From Aldrovandia affinis (Eukaryota; Chordata; Actinopteri; Notacanthiformes; Halosauridae): 64,000 bases of DNA. The stretch spans positions 175,001 through 239,000 of the forward strand of contig JAINUG010000052.1 in NCBI GenBank assembly GCA_029706075.1, in the 5' to 3' direction. The notes beneath the pieces are model-generated. The model was given only the letters and a program-made list of their open reading frames with translations. It ran no database searches and had not been told where the DNA came from. The translations under genes and the position numbers were made by a program. Below, piece by piece: positions 54,313-64,000 of this stretch. Positions within the stretch are counted from its first letter, which is position 1, and each line of letters starts with the position of its first letter.

Positions 54313-57300
54313 CCATAATATGCTGTACTCTCCAGTTAACTTAAATTGTTAAAGACAAAAAAAGTGTAAAAAGCTACAGTCGGACACAATACAATATCAA
54401 CATTTCATTGATGGGCTATGACTGGAGTCCGCTAACACTGACCCCCGTCTCAGTGAGGGACCTCGTACCACAATTCCACATTTTACACTGCCCATAGAAC
54501 TGCAACATGAAAGACAGTTTTCCATTAGCTGAAACCAGTCTTGAGACGAGCAAACCAGGTTTGTTGTAAAGTAAACACATTTATCCTCACTCCTCCGTAA
54601 ACACAGTGAAGCACTTGTGAAGTTTGCAGTCTGCAAGAGGGGAAATCACTACTCACCTCTGGGGTTTTGTCTTTTCAACGTGCTGGCAAAACGAGACCCG
54701 AAATTTACTTTAAAAAGACTGCAAGATATTATCGATACATTCCGTACGGTGTTTGTCGCCACAGAGTTCAGTTTTACTTGGTTCTGCAAAACCTTTTCAT
54801 CACCCCAAAACAACTGCAATCCGTGCGGAGACTTCCAACAACCCTCGCGCAATCCTTAGAACTACAAGCTCGCGATCAAGAGCAAAGTTAGTTTTTGATA
54901 AGGAACCATAGTATAAATGAGTTATTTTAAACCAGTGGGCTAAATTGATGCAGGCTGTAAAATAATATCAAAAGTAATGTTTCGTTTTGGTTTTTTATTT
55001 TCCTCTCTTCAGATCCCAATCACCACCTGGATAAAAACAAATCTAGAGTGAAAAATATAACATACGGCCGATTCAGGAAGACTTTGTCCGATGCGGTAAA
55101 AGTCTACACTTCAGTGGAGGCAGGTGTCGAATGTTCTCTCCTACCTCCCTCCCAGCGCGGCCGCTCTCGCCCATTATTTCTCCCTCTGTCAAGGCAAGCC
55201 AACCGTGTCACGTTTAACTCGCTCGTTGCCGAACTGGGAGGAAAGGCCACCGAGTTCAGTCGGTCTGCTGTCAGGACTAAGTGGGATAAGTTATTAGTTG
55301 TCAGAAGTCTTTCACCGCCAGCATATGCAGGCTGCAGAGTTTGCTAAGGAGCCCTATATTTCCAAAGATGCTGTATTTTTATTTTGTATTATTTTTATTT
55401 TCGGTGTAGAGATCAGGCCTTCGAGGCATACATAAGTTACACACAGAAATAGGGACAAAGTTCATAGTTACAGTACTCAAGTTTGAGACTTTCTTCACAA
55501 TATTTTTGGGGGATTCAAATGGTTAACACTGGTATGTAATAACTTGGAGGTGTCATACATATTCTACATAATATTTTTGCTTTCAATCAAATGTGAATTA
55601 ACTGAGTATTCTATAATGGGGCAAGGCACTGAAAGTTATTTTCATAGGTATAACTTACAATTATTAAACATATTTATATACAAATCCAACCCAGATAGGC
55701 CTACAAACAAAGCCTACAGCATGCCCCATAACTGAAATGGCTATAAAACATTCCCCATAGAAGCATGTTGTGTTAACCGAAGGTAGTTTTATGAATTTAA
55801 GAAATTGAGGTTGGTGAATCACTTCAATTCAAAGCTACTTAATAACATTTCTTGCAACCTTTGAAGTTATTAATGGAAATGTTTTGTTTTGCTGAAGTAA
55901 CCCAGCATTTACAGGTGAGCTAGAATTTTGATTTGATTTGTCTGAAGTTTTTTGAGCTGTGCCTCATCATTTCACATAAAATACAGGCTTGCAAAAGTCA
56001 AATGCGAATCAAAACTACAACCCTATAATTTTGATTCACAAATGACCTGTGTTTGTATATGAAAATTGGACGTGAAATTATCACACTGAAGGCCTCTACA
56101 TAACTTGTACGACATCTTTACAGTTCGCGCAATGCAACAATGTTGCAAGCACTTGGCAATGTATACCTCTGTGAACTTCTTCAGCCAATCTTTCCTGAAG
56201 CTGGTTCATTTTATACCATGTCGAACAAATGACGCTAGCTATCTATATAGTTAGCTACTAGCTTGCTGAACTGTGACCTATGAACTATGATTATAACAGC
56301 TCCGCCTCCATTCAAGCTAACCAACCAATCAATGATGCACAACATATACATGAACGGTTTGTGCTGCGGTCGCGAGTTTGATTTCTGTGCTAGGTACGCG
56401 TGAGGTCAGATATACCTGATATATCGGGTACAGTGCAGGAGGCAACTTTGGTTATAATACAATGAACTAAACATCGTTAAGTTGAGGCCTTTTTGAGATA
56501 CTAGAGATTAGAACACAGTATAGTTACATATATATACAGTACTGTGCAAAAGTCTTAGGCAGGTGTGAAAAAATGCTGTAAAGTAAGAATGCTTTCAAAA
56601 ATAGAAGTGTTAATAGTTTATTTTGATCAATTAACAAAATGCAAAGTGAATGAACAGAAGAGAAATCTAAATCAAATCAATATTTGGTGTGACCACCCTT
56701 TGCCTTCAAAACAGCATAAATTCTTCAAGGAACTCCACAGGTAGGTTGTTCCAAACATCTTGGCGAACTAACCACAGATCTTCTGTGGATGTAGGCTGCC
56801 TCAAATCCTTCCGTGTCTTGATGATGTTGAGATCAGGGCTCTGTGGGGGCCAAACCATCACTTCAGGACTCCTTTTTCTTCTTTACGCTGAAGATAGTTT
56901 TGAATGACATTGGCTGTATGTTTGGGGTCGTTGTCCTGCTGCAGAATAAATTTGGGGCCAATCAGACGCCTCCCCTGATGGTATTGCATGATGGATAAGT
57001 ATCTGCCTGTATTTCTCAGCATTGAGGACACCATTAATCCTGACCAAATCCCCAACTCCATTTGCAGAAATGCAGTCCCAAACTTGCAAGGAACCTGCAC
57101 CATGCTTCACTGTTGCCTGCAGACACTCATTATTGTACCGCTCTCCAGCCCTTCGCGAACAAACTGCCTTCTTTCACATTTTGACTCATCAGTCCAGAGC
57201 ACCTGCTGCCATTTTGCTGCACCCCAGTTCCTATGTTTTCGTGCATAGTTGAGTCACTTAGCTTTGTTTCCACGTCGGAGGTATGGCTTTTTGGCGCAAT

Positions 57301-57897
57301 TCTTCCATGAAGACCACTTCTGGCCAGACTTCTCCGGACAGTAGATGGGTGTACCTGGGTCCCACTGGTTTCTGCCAGTTCTGAGCTGATGGCACTGCTG
57401 GACATCTTCCGATTTCGAAGGGAAGTAAGCATGATGTGTCTTTCATCTGCTGCATTAAGTTTCCTTGGCCAACCACTGCGTCACGGTCCTCAACGTTGCC
57501 CGTTTCTTTGTGCTTCTTCAAAAGAGCTTGAACAGCACATCTTGAAACCCCAGTCTGCTTTGAAATCTTTGCCTGGGAGAAACCTTGCTGATGCAGTATA
57601 ACTACCTTGTGTCTTGTTGCTGTGCTCAGTCTTGCCATGGTGTATGACCTGTGACATGAAACTGTCTTCCACAACCTCACCTTAGTAGCAGAGTTTGGCT
57701 GTTCCTCACCCAGTTTTAAGCCTCCTACACAGCTGTTTCTGTTTCAGTTAATGACTGTGTTTCAACCTACATATGAAATTGCTGATCATTAGCACCTGTT
57801 TGGTATAATTGGTTAATCATACACCTGACTATAATCCTACAAAATCCCTGACTTTGTGCAAGTGTACCTATAAGAATTGATGCTGGTTTGAAGGCAA
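54313..57897. repeat. Direct duplication, copy A (3585 bp), ends at assembly gap
   Basis: From CCATAATATGCTGTAC to TGGTTTGAAGGCAA this segment matches 57998-61570 in the same orientation. Differences are mainly single-base or few-base indels, many in homopolymers (for example CTCTCC/CTTCC at the start and TTTTTGG/TTTTGG near 55507). It includes a Tc1 copy. It is probably an assembly duplication. Confidence 0.95.
56537..57897 (-). mobile_element. Tc1-like transposon, truncated by the gap
   Basis: The left end CAGTACTGTGCAAAAGTCTT follows a TA, and the right end is lost in the gap. Minus-strand transposase remnants: helix-turn-helix MARLSTATRHKVVILHQQ and GFSQAKISKQTGVSRCAVQ (57258-57680), and [20 protein letters not shown] near 56900-56960. 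Frames are broken near 57130-57430. Confidence 0.9.
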
Positions 57898-57997
57898 NNN
57901 NNNNNNNNNNNNNNNNNNNNNNNNNNNNNNNNNNNNNNNNNNNNNNNNNNNNNNNNNNNNNNNNNNNNNNNNNNNNNNNNNNNNNNNNNNNNNNNNN
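57898..57997. other. Assembly gap (100 N)
   Basis: Exactly 100 Ns, the conventional length for a gap of unknown size. It is placed exactly between the two duplicate copies. Confidence 1.
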
Positions 57998-58743
57998 CCA
58001 TAATATGCTGTACTTCCAGTTAACTTAAATTGTTAAAGACAAAAAAGTGTAAAAAGCTACAGTCGGACACAATACAATATCAACATTTCATTGATGGGCT
58101 ATGACTGGAGTCCGCTAACACTGACCCCCGTCTCAGTGAGGGACCTCGTACCACAATTCCACATTTTACACTGCCCATAGAACTGCAACATGAAAGACAG
58201 TTTTCCATTAGCTGAAACCAGTCTTGAGACGAGCAAACCAGGTTTGTTGTAAAGTAAAACACATTTATCCTCACTCCTCCGTAAACACAGTGAAGCACTT
58301 GTGAAGTTTGCAGTCTGCAAGAGGGGAAATCACTACTCACCTCTGGGGTTTTGTCTTTCAACGTGCTGGCAAAACGAGACCCGAAATTTACTTTAAAAAG
58401 ACTGCAAGATATTATCGATACATTCCGGGTAACGGTGTTTGTCGCCACAGAGTTCAGTTTACTTGGTTCTGCAAAACATCACCCCAAAACAACTGCAATC
58501 CGTGCGGAGACTTCCAACAACCCTCGCGCAATCCTTAGAACTACAAGCTCGTGATCAAGAGCAAAGTTAGTTTTTGATAAGGAACCATAGTATAAATGAG
58601 TTATTTTAAACCAGTGGGCTAAATTGATGCAGGCTGTAAAATAATATCAAAAGTAATGTTTCGTTTTGGTTTTTATTTTCCTCTCTTCAGATCCCAATCA
58701 CCACCTGGATAAAAACAAATCTAGAGTGAAAAATATAACATAC

Positions 58744-58959
58744 ATGGCACGATTCAGGAAGACTTTGTCCGATGCGGTAAAGTCTACACTTCAGTGGAGG
58801 CAGGTGTCGAATGTTCTCTCCTACCTCCTCCCAGCGCGGCCGCTCTCGCCCATTATTTCTCCTCTGTCAAGGCAAGCCAACCGTGTCACGTTTAACTCGC
58901 TCGTTGCCGAACTGGGAGGAAAGGCCACCGGAGTTCAGTCGGTCTGCTGTCAGGACTAA
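58744..58959 (+). CDS. Hypothetical 71-residue ORF after a strong splice acceptor
   Basis: Starts ATG (MARFRKTLSDAVKSTLQW) and stops at 58957-58959. It is preceded 53 bp upstream by TTTTATTTTCCTCTCTTCAG|ATCC, a very good 3' splice acceptor (exon start 58691). In duplicate copy A (55013-55347) the ATG is replaced by a short deletion and the frame shifts more than once, so one copy is erroneous. No domain was recognised. It may be a terminal exon of an unassigned plus-strand gene or a non-coding exon. Confidence 0.2.
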   Translation: MARFRKTLSDAVKSTLQWRQVSNVLSYLLPARPLSPIISPLSRQANRVTFNSLVAELGGKATGVQSVCCQD

Positions 58960-60209
58960 GTGATAAGTTATTAGTTGTCAGAAGTCTTTCACCGCCAGCA
59001 TATGCAGGCTGCAGAGTTTGCATAAGGAGCCCTATATTTCCAAAGATGCTGTATTTTTATTTTGTATTATTTTTATTTTCGGTGTAGAGATCAGGCCTTA
59101 AGGCATACATAAGTTACACACAGAAATAGGGACAAAGTTCATAGTTACAGTACTCAAGTTTGAGACTTTCTTCACAATATTTTGGGGGATTCAAATGGTT
59201 AACACTGGTATGTAATAACTTGGAGGTGTCATACATATTCTACATAATATTTTGCTTTCAATCAAATGTGAATTAACTGAGTATTCTATAATGGGGCAAG
59301 GCACTGAAAGTTATTTTCATAGGTATAACTTACAATTATTAAACATATTTATATACAAATCCAACCCAGATAGGCCTACAAACAAAGCCTACAGCATGCC
59401 CCATAACTGAAATGGCTATAAAACATTCCCCATAGAAGCATGTTGTGTTAACCGAAGGTAGTTTTATGAATTTTAAGAAATTGAGGTTGGTGAATCACTT
59501 CAATTCAAAGCTACTTAATAACATTTCTTGCAACCTTTGAAGTTATTAATGGAAATGTTTTGTTTTGCTGAAGTAACCCAGCATTTACAGGTGAGCTAGA
59601 ATTTTGATTTGATTTGTCTGAAGTTTTTTGAGCTGTGCCTCATCATTTCACATAAAATACAGGCTTGCAAAGTCCAAATGCGAATCAAAAACTACAACCC
59701 TATAATTTTGATTCACAAATGACCTGTGTTTGTATATGAAAATTGGACGTGAAATTATCACACTGGAAGGCCTCTACATAACTTGTACGACATCTTTACA
59801 GTTCGCGCAATGCAACAATGTTGCAAGCACTTGGCAATGTATACCTCTGTGAACTTCTTCAGCCAATCTTTCCTGAAGCTGGTTCATTTTATACCATGTC
59901 GAACAAATGACGCTAGCTATCTATATAGTTAGCTACTAGCTTGCTGAACTGTGACCTATGAACTATGATTATAACAGCTCCGCCTCCATTCGCTAACCAA
60001 CCAATCAATGATGCACAACATATACATGAACGGTTGTGCTGCGGTCGCGAGTTTGATTTCTGTGCTAGGTACGCGTAGGTCAGATATACCTGATATATCG
60101 GGTACAGTGCAGGAGGCAACTTTGGTTATAATACAATGAACTAAACATCGTTAAGTTGAGGCCTTTTGAGATACTAGAGATTAGAACACAGTATAGTTAC
60201 ATATATATA

Positions 60210-61734
60210 CAGTACTGTGCAAAAGTCTTAGGCAGGTGTGAAAAAATGCTGTAAAGTAAGAATGCTTTCAAAAATAGAAGTGTTAATAGTTTATTTTGAT
60301 CAATTAACAAAATGCAAAGTGAATGAACAGAAGAGAAATCTAAATCAAATCAATATTTGGTGTGACCACCCTTTGCCTTCAAAACAGCATAAATTCTTCA
60401 AGGAACTCCACAGGTAGGTTGTTCCAAACATCTTGGCGAACTAACCACAGATCTTCTGTGGATGTAGGCTGCCTCAAATCCTTCCGTGTCTTGATGATGT
60501 TGAGATCAGGGCTCTGTGGGGGCCAAACCATCACTTCCAGGACTCCTTTTTCTTCTTTACGCTGAAGATAGTTTTGAATGACATTGGCTGTATGTTTGGG
60601 GTCGTTGTCCTGCTGCAGAATAAATTTGGGGCCAATCAGACGCCTCCCTGATGGTATTGCATGATGGATAAGTATCTGCCTGTATTTCTCAGCATTGAGG
60701 ACACCATTAATCCTGACCAAATCCCCAACTCCATTTGCAGAAATGCAGTCCCAAACTTGCAAGGAACCTGCACCATGCTTCACTGTTGCCTGCAGACACT
60801 CATTATTGTACCGCTCTCCAGCCCTTTCGCGAACAAACTGCCTTCTTTCACATTTTGACTCATCAGTCCAGAGCACCTGCTGCCATTTTGCTGCACCCCA
60901 GTTCCTATGTTTTCGTGCATAGTTGAGTCACTTAGCTTTGTTTCCACGTCGGAGTATGGCTTTTTGCTGCCGCAATTCTTCCATGAAGACCACTTCTGGC
61001 CAGACTTCTCGGACAGTAGATGGGTGTACCTGGGTCCCACTGGTTTCTGCCAGTTCTGAGCTGATGGCACTGCTGGACATCTTCCGATTTGAAGGGAAGT
61101 AAGCATGATGTGTCTTTCATCTGCTGCATTAAGTTTCCTTGGCCAACCACTGCGTCACGGTCCTCAACGTTGCCCGTTTCTTTGTGCTTCTTCAAGAGCT
61201 TGAACAGCACATCTTGAAACCCCAGTCTGCTTTGAAATCTTTGCCTGGGAGAAACCTTGCTGATGCAGTATAACTACCTTGTGTCTTGTTGCTGTGCTCA
61301 GTCTTGCCATGGTGTATGACCTGTGACATGAAACTGTCTTCCACAACCTCACCTTAGTAGCAGAGTTTGGCTGTTCCTCACCCAGTTTTAAGCCTCCTAC
61401 ACAGCTGTTTCTGTTTCCAGTTAATGACTGTGTTTCAACCTACATATGAAATTGCTGATCATTAGCACCTGTTTGGTATAATTGGTTAATCATACACCTG
61501 ACTATAATCCTACAAAATCCCTGACTTTGTGCAAGTGTACCTATAAGAATTGATGCTGGTTTGAAGGCAAAGGGTAGTCACACCAAATATTGATTTGATT
61601 TAGATTTTTCTTCTGTTCGCTCACTTTGCATTTTGTAAATTTATAAAAATAAACAATAAACATTTATATTTTTTGAAAGCATTCTTACTTAACAGCATTT
61701 CTTCACACCTGCCTAAAACTTTTGCACAGTACTG
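60210..61734 (-). mobile_element. Tc1-like transposon, both ends present (1525 bp)
   Basis: TA-flanked ends CAGTACTGTGCAAAAGTCTT and AAACTTTTGCACAGTACTG, with terminal inverted repeats of about 160 bp (60210-60370 and about 61570-61734). This is the same element as at 56537, seen here complete. Confidence 0.93.
60379..61352 (-). pseudogene. Tc1-like transposase, frameshifted
   Basis: The N-terminal helix-turn-helix region is at 61164-61352 (MARLSTATRHKVVIL, ISKQTGVSRCAVQAL). The middle lies in shifted frames at 60932-61210. A long catalytic part at 60379-60876 has [21 protein letters not shown] and PPQSPDLNIIKT, where the usual NxIE(N/H)LW is altered and the third catalytic residue is not evident. 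It is inactive. Confidence 0.88.
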
Positions 61735-61799
61735 TATATATAATTAGATTTTTTTCCCCTGTTTTTTTCCCAATTTAGTGACCAATTACACCCTCTAAA

Positions 61800-62040
61800 T
61801 CAAGGGTGTAAATCAAATCAAATCAAATAAAACCACATTTATTTGTATAGTGCTCTTTACAAATACACATAAACGTCACAGAACACTAAACAAAAGAGAA
61901 CCCAGGCCAACCCCTCCCCCAAAAAAATGCAAGCTGTGGCAACAGTGGCAAGGAAACAGGAAAACCTCCTTCAGTCAAGAGTATCGGGAGAAACCTTGGG
62001 AGGAACCAGGCTAAAGGAGGGGGGGGGGGGGGTGGTCTAT
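61800..62040 (+). mobile_element. Dispersed repeat (SINE-like, CACATTTATTTGTATAGTGC)
   Basis: Contains TTTATTTGTATAGTGCTCTT and GAAACCTTGGGAGGAACCAG, blocks I associate with a common fish dispersed repeat. A related segment is at 46105-46170 (AAAACCTCCCCAGGGAAGGG). Its class was not determined. Confidence 0.5.
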
Positions 62041-62189
62041 CCTCTTCTGGCCGGCACCAGCCCTTGACTTTCTTATGTAATCCTTTGGGATATTTAATGC
62101 GTGTACTTTTACAGTGACGTTAGACGTGCTAGTGGTATATGTGCTGTTAATTATCAAATGAACAAAAGAAAAACAGAAGCTGAGTTGAG

Positions 62190-62478
62190 TATATTGGGGA
62201 GTGCACTTGGGGTAGTGTATCTGTGCTTTAGGGCAGTGCATTTGGGGTAGTGTATCTGTGCTTTAGGGCAGTACATTTGGGGGTAGTGTATCTGTGCTTT
62301 AGGGCAGCTCATTTGGGGTTAGTGTATTTGTGTTTTTGGGCAGTGTATTTGGGGTAGTGTATCTGTGCTTCAGGGCAGTGCATTTGGGGGTAGTGTATCT
62401 GTACTTTAGGGCAGCTCATTTGGGGTAGTGTATCTGTGCTTTTCGGCAGTGTATTTGGGGTAGTGTATCTGTGCTAAA
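62190..62478. repeat. Minisatellite, unit about 34-36 bp
   Basis: Eight copies of TTGGGGTAGTGTATCTGTGC followed by TTTAGGGCAGTGCAT with minor changes. Confidence 0.95.
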
Positions 62479-62479
62479 C

Positions 62480-63380
62480 ATGAGACATATTTAACATTTT
62501 CTGAGGGACAGAGCTGCATGGGTGCATGGGTAAAATTATTCTTTGATTTGGGGTGGATAATATACTGTACATATTTTCATATATTGTGTGAATTATTGAT
62601 ATATAAACAAGCATTTCACACATTTCAAACCAAACTTTACACCAGTGGTCCACAGAACCTGGTCCTGGAGAGCCACAGGGTCTGCTTGGGTCTACAGCCC
62701 TGGTGGTTATCCAGGATCGGGAATCCGTTCAACTGTGAGAAAAATAATCAAAGCAAATTTAGACAAATGCTACCTTCAGTAGTGTGCATCTTGCTCCTCG
62801 TGAGAAATATGACCCCACCAGAGAAGCCTTTTGAACTTTGTGGAAAGTTGAGTATCATGTAGACATACACAATTGGTCAGCGAAGAACTTAATTAGCTGC
62901 ACAAAATGAATCTGTTTTCATTCTTTTTTTGTCCAGGCTGTCTCTCCCCATGGGTTGACCATTGTGCTTTCAAGCCACGCAATTTCATCAGCTTCAGTGA
63001 GACAATTGTAGTTGCTTCCACACTGAGCTTGTTTCTGACAGTGGACCTCAGTGCCTGTGATGGATCCACAGACACAGACTGACGTGTGCTGTCACCACCC
63101 CCCCCCCCCAGCCCAGCGAGGGGAGGAACGGGGAGAGGAGAGAGTGGGATTCCTGGGATTCCTCTCCATCGCACAAAAAGAGGAACAGAGCCGGCAGGCA
63201 GGGGGGCTCAGGGAGCCTTCACGCCAGAACAAACTCATTCAGCTCGTCTGTGTGCTCCCAAAACACACTTTTACACGGGCCCTTTGTGAGCAGGCCCCAC
63301 AGCGTGGCACAAAAGAAACCATGACGGTCTCACACCGCCGCCCGGCAACCGCCTGGGAAGTCCTTCCCCGGCGATACGAT
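62480..63380. other. No gene recognised
   Basis: A hAT-like MITE end occurs near 62643-62715 (CAGTGGTCCACAGAACCTGG). Otherwise nothing is supported. Confidence 0.4.
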
Positions 63381-63518
63381 ACAGAGGCCCCAACCCTGGC
63401 CCCTGGAGAGCCACAGGGTCTGCTGCTGGTTGTTAACTGTGTAATCAACTGCTTTAATTGATCAATCAAGTGCTGAGTAGCAATGAAAACCAGCACGCCA
63501 GGATTGGGGGCCCCTGTA
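63381..63518. mobile_element. hAT-like MITE
   Basis: CAGAGGCCCCAACCCTGGCC at the left and CAGGATTGGGGGCCCCTG at the right are inverted repeats. The interior matches 51975-52050. Confidence 0.7.
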
Positions 63519-63704
63519 GCTCTTGAGGGCCAGGGTTATGGGCTCCCGTGTAACCAGTGTTGTGAGACCACGCTGCATGAATGAATGAATTTTTGATTTA
63601 TATCGCGATTTTTACCAGGGAACTCAAAGCACTTACAACAATAGGTGAAACTCACCTCAACCACCACCAATGTGCAGCACCCACGCCAGTACAAGCTAAC
63701 TACA

Positions 63705-64000
63705 CATCAGGGCCCGTATTCACAAAGCATTTTATCTTACCACTAGGAGTATTTCTAAATCGCACTAAAACCTTTTAGTTAGGAGTCCCACCTTAAAACC
63801 TATTCACAAAGCTGCAAAGACAAACTCATACTAAGGAATTCCTAGAATTTTCAAGCTAAGAGTGAGGGCGGGGTTAACGTCGTTGCTATGGATGACGTTG
63901 TTTCTCATGAACGAGCTTACTCAGAATGCCCACAGCGATTGGCTGATATAGGGGATGGGTCTCTGCCCGCAATTTCAACCTAGCAAATAAATGATATGCT
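63705..64000. mobile_element. Possible DNA-transposon end running off the window
   Basis: GGGCCCGTATTCACAAAGCA is a typical start of a dispersed fish repeat. ACCTATTCACAAAGCTGC recurs 85 bp later as a subterminal repeat. The other end is outside the window. Confidence 0.4.

Larger units (their letters stand above)
57998..61570. repeat. Direct duplication, copy B (3573 bp)
   Basis: Second copy of 54313-57897, beginning at the first base after the gap. Unlike copy A it carries on into the complete right end of the Tc1 element. Confidence 0.95.

Noticed and set aside
57898-57997. Treating copies A and B as two biological loci
   Set aside because: The 100-N gap exactly at the joint and the indel-dominated differences make separate loci unlikely. 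They are listed as a duplication with an artefact warning.

Overview
The window looks like nuclear DNA from a ray-finned (teleost-type) fish. The evidence is several Tc1-like transposons, a V-SINE of the HE1/DANA type, other tRNA-derived SINEs, L2-like and L1/Tx1-like LINEs, hAT and piggyBac debris, Gypsy elements, and very dense CA/GT and GA microsatellites and minisatellites. I cannot name the species. The only host gene I can support is a class 3 semaphorin on the minus strand, closest in remembered sequence to SEMA3F.

The semaphorin runs right to left. Five coding exons are readable: the signal-peptide exon at 25342-25447, then 3835-3995, 3502-3561, 931-1050 and 490-583. Each has GT/AG boundaries, and the frame stays open across all five (541 nt). 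The remaining sema-domain, PSI, Ig and basic-tail exons would lie to the left of position 1. Intron 1 is about 21.3 kb and is full of mobile DNA. A 38-bp minisatellite abuts the acceptor of the 931-1050 exon and repeats that splice site 14 more times.

Regions by position. 1-4.1 kb: semaphorin exons, minisatellites and a 1.5-kb Tc1 copy. 4.6-14 kb: an L2-like LINE split by a SINE, another LINE fragment, GT/GA arrays, and two elements bounded by inverted repeats. 14.7-18.6 kb: two CpG-rich blocks around a minisatellite. 18.6-25.2 kb: a nested stack, in which a minus-strand LTR element with no pol has its 3' LTR split by an L1-like LINE, and that LINE holds a solo LTR and a hAT MITE. 25.9-27.9 kb: a hAT element carrying smaller inverted-repeat elements. 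29.1-31.3 kb: a 2.2-kb minisatellite. 33.4-38.1 kb: a deleted Tc1 copy, piggyBac debris and a SINE. 38.5-43.6 kb: a decayed plus-strand Gypsy element between hAT-like ends. 45.4-46.1 kb: SINEs in an AAT array. 48.2-50.6 kb: a truncated minus-strand Gypsy element interrupted by a second deleted Tc1 copy.

From 54313 to 61570 a segment of about 3.58 kb occurs twice in the same orientation on either side of a 100-N gap. The copies differ mainly by small indels, so an assembly duplication is more likely than a biological one. No operon, CRISPR array, rRNA gene or functional tRNA gene was seen. Most open frames in the window are readings of simple repeats or transposon remnants.
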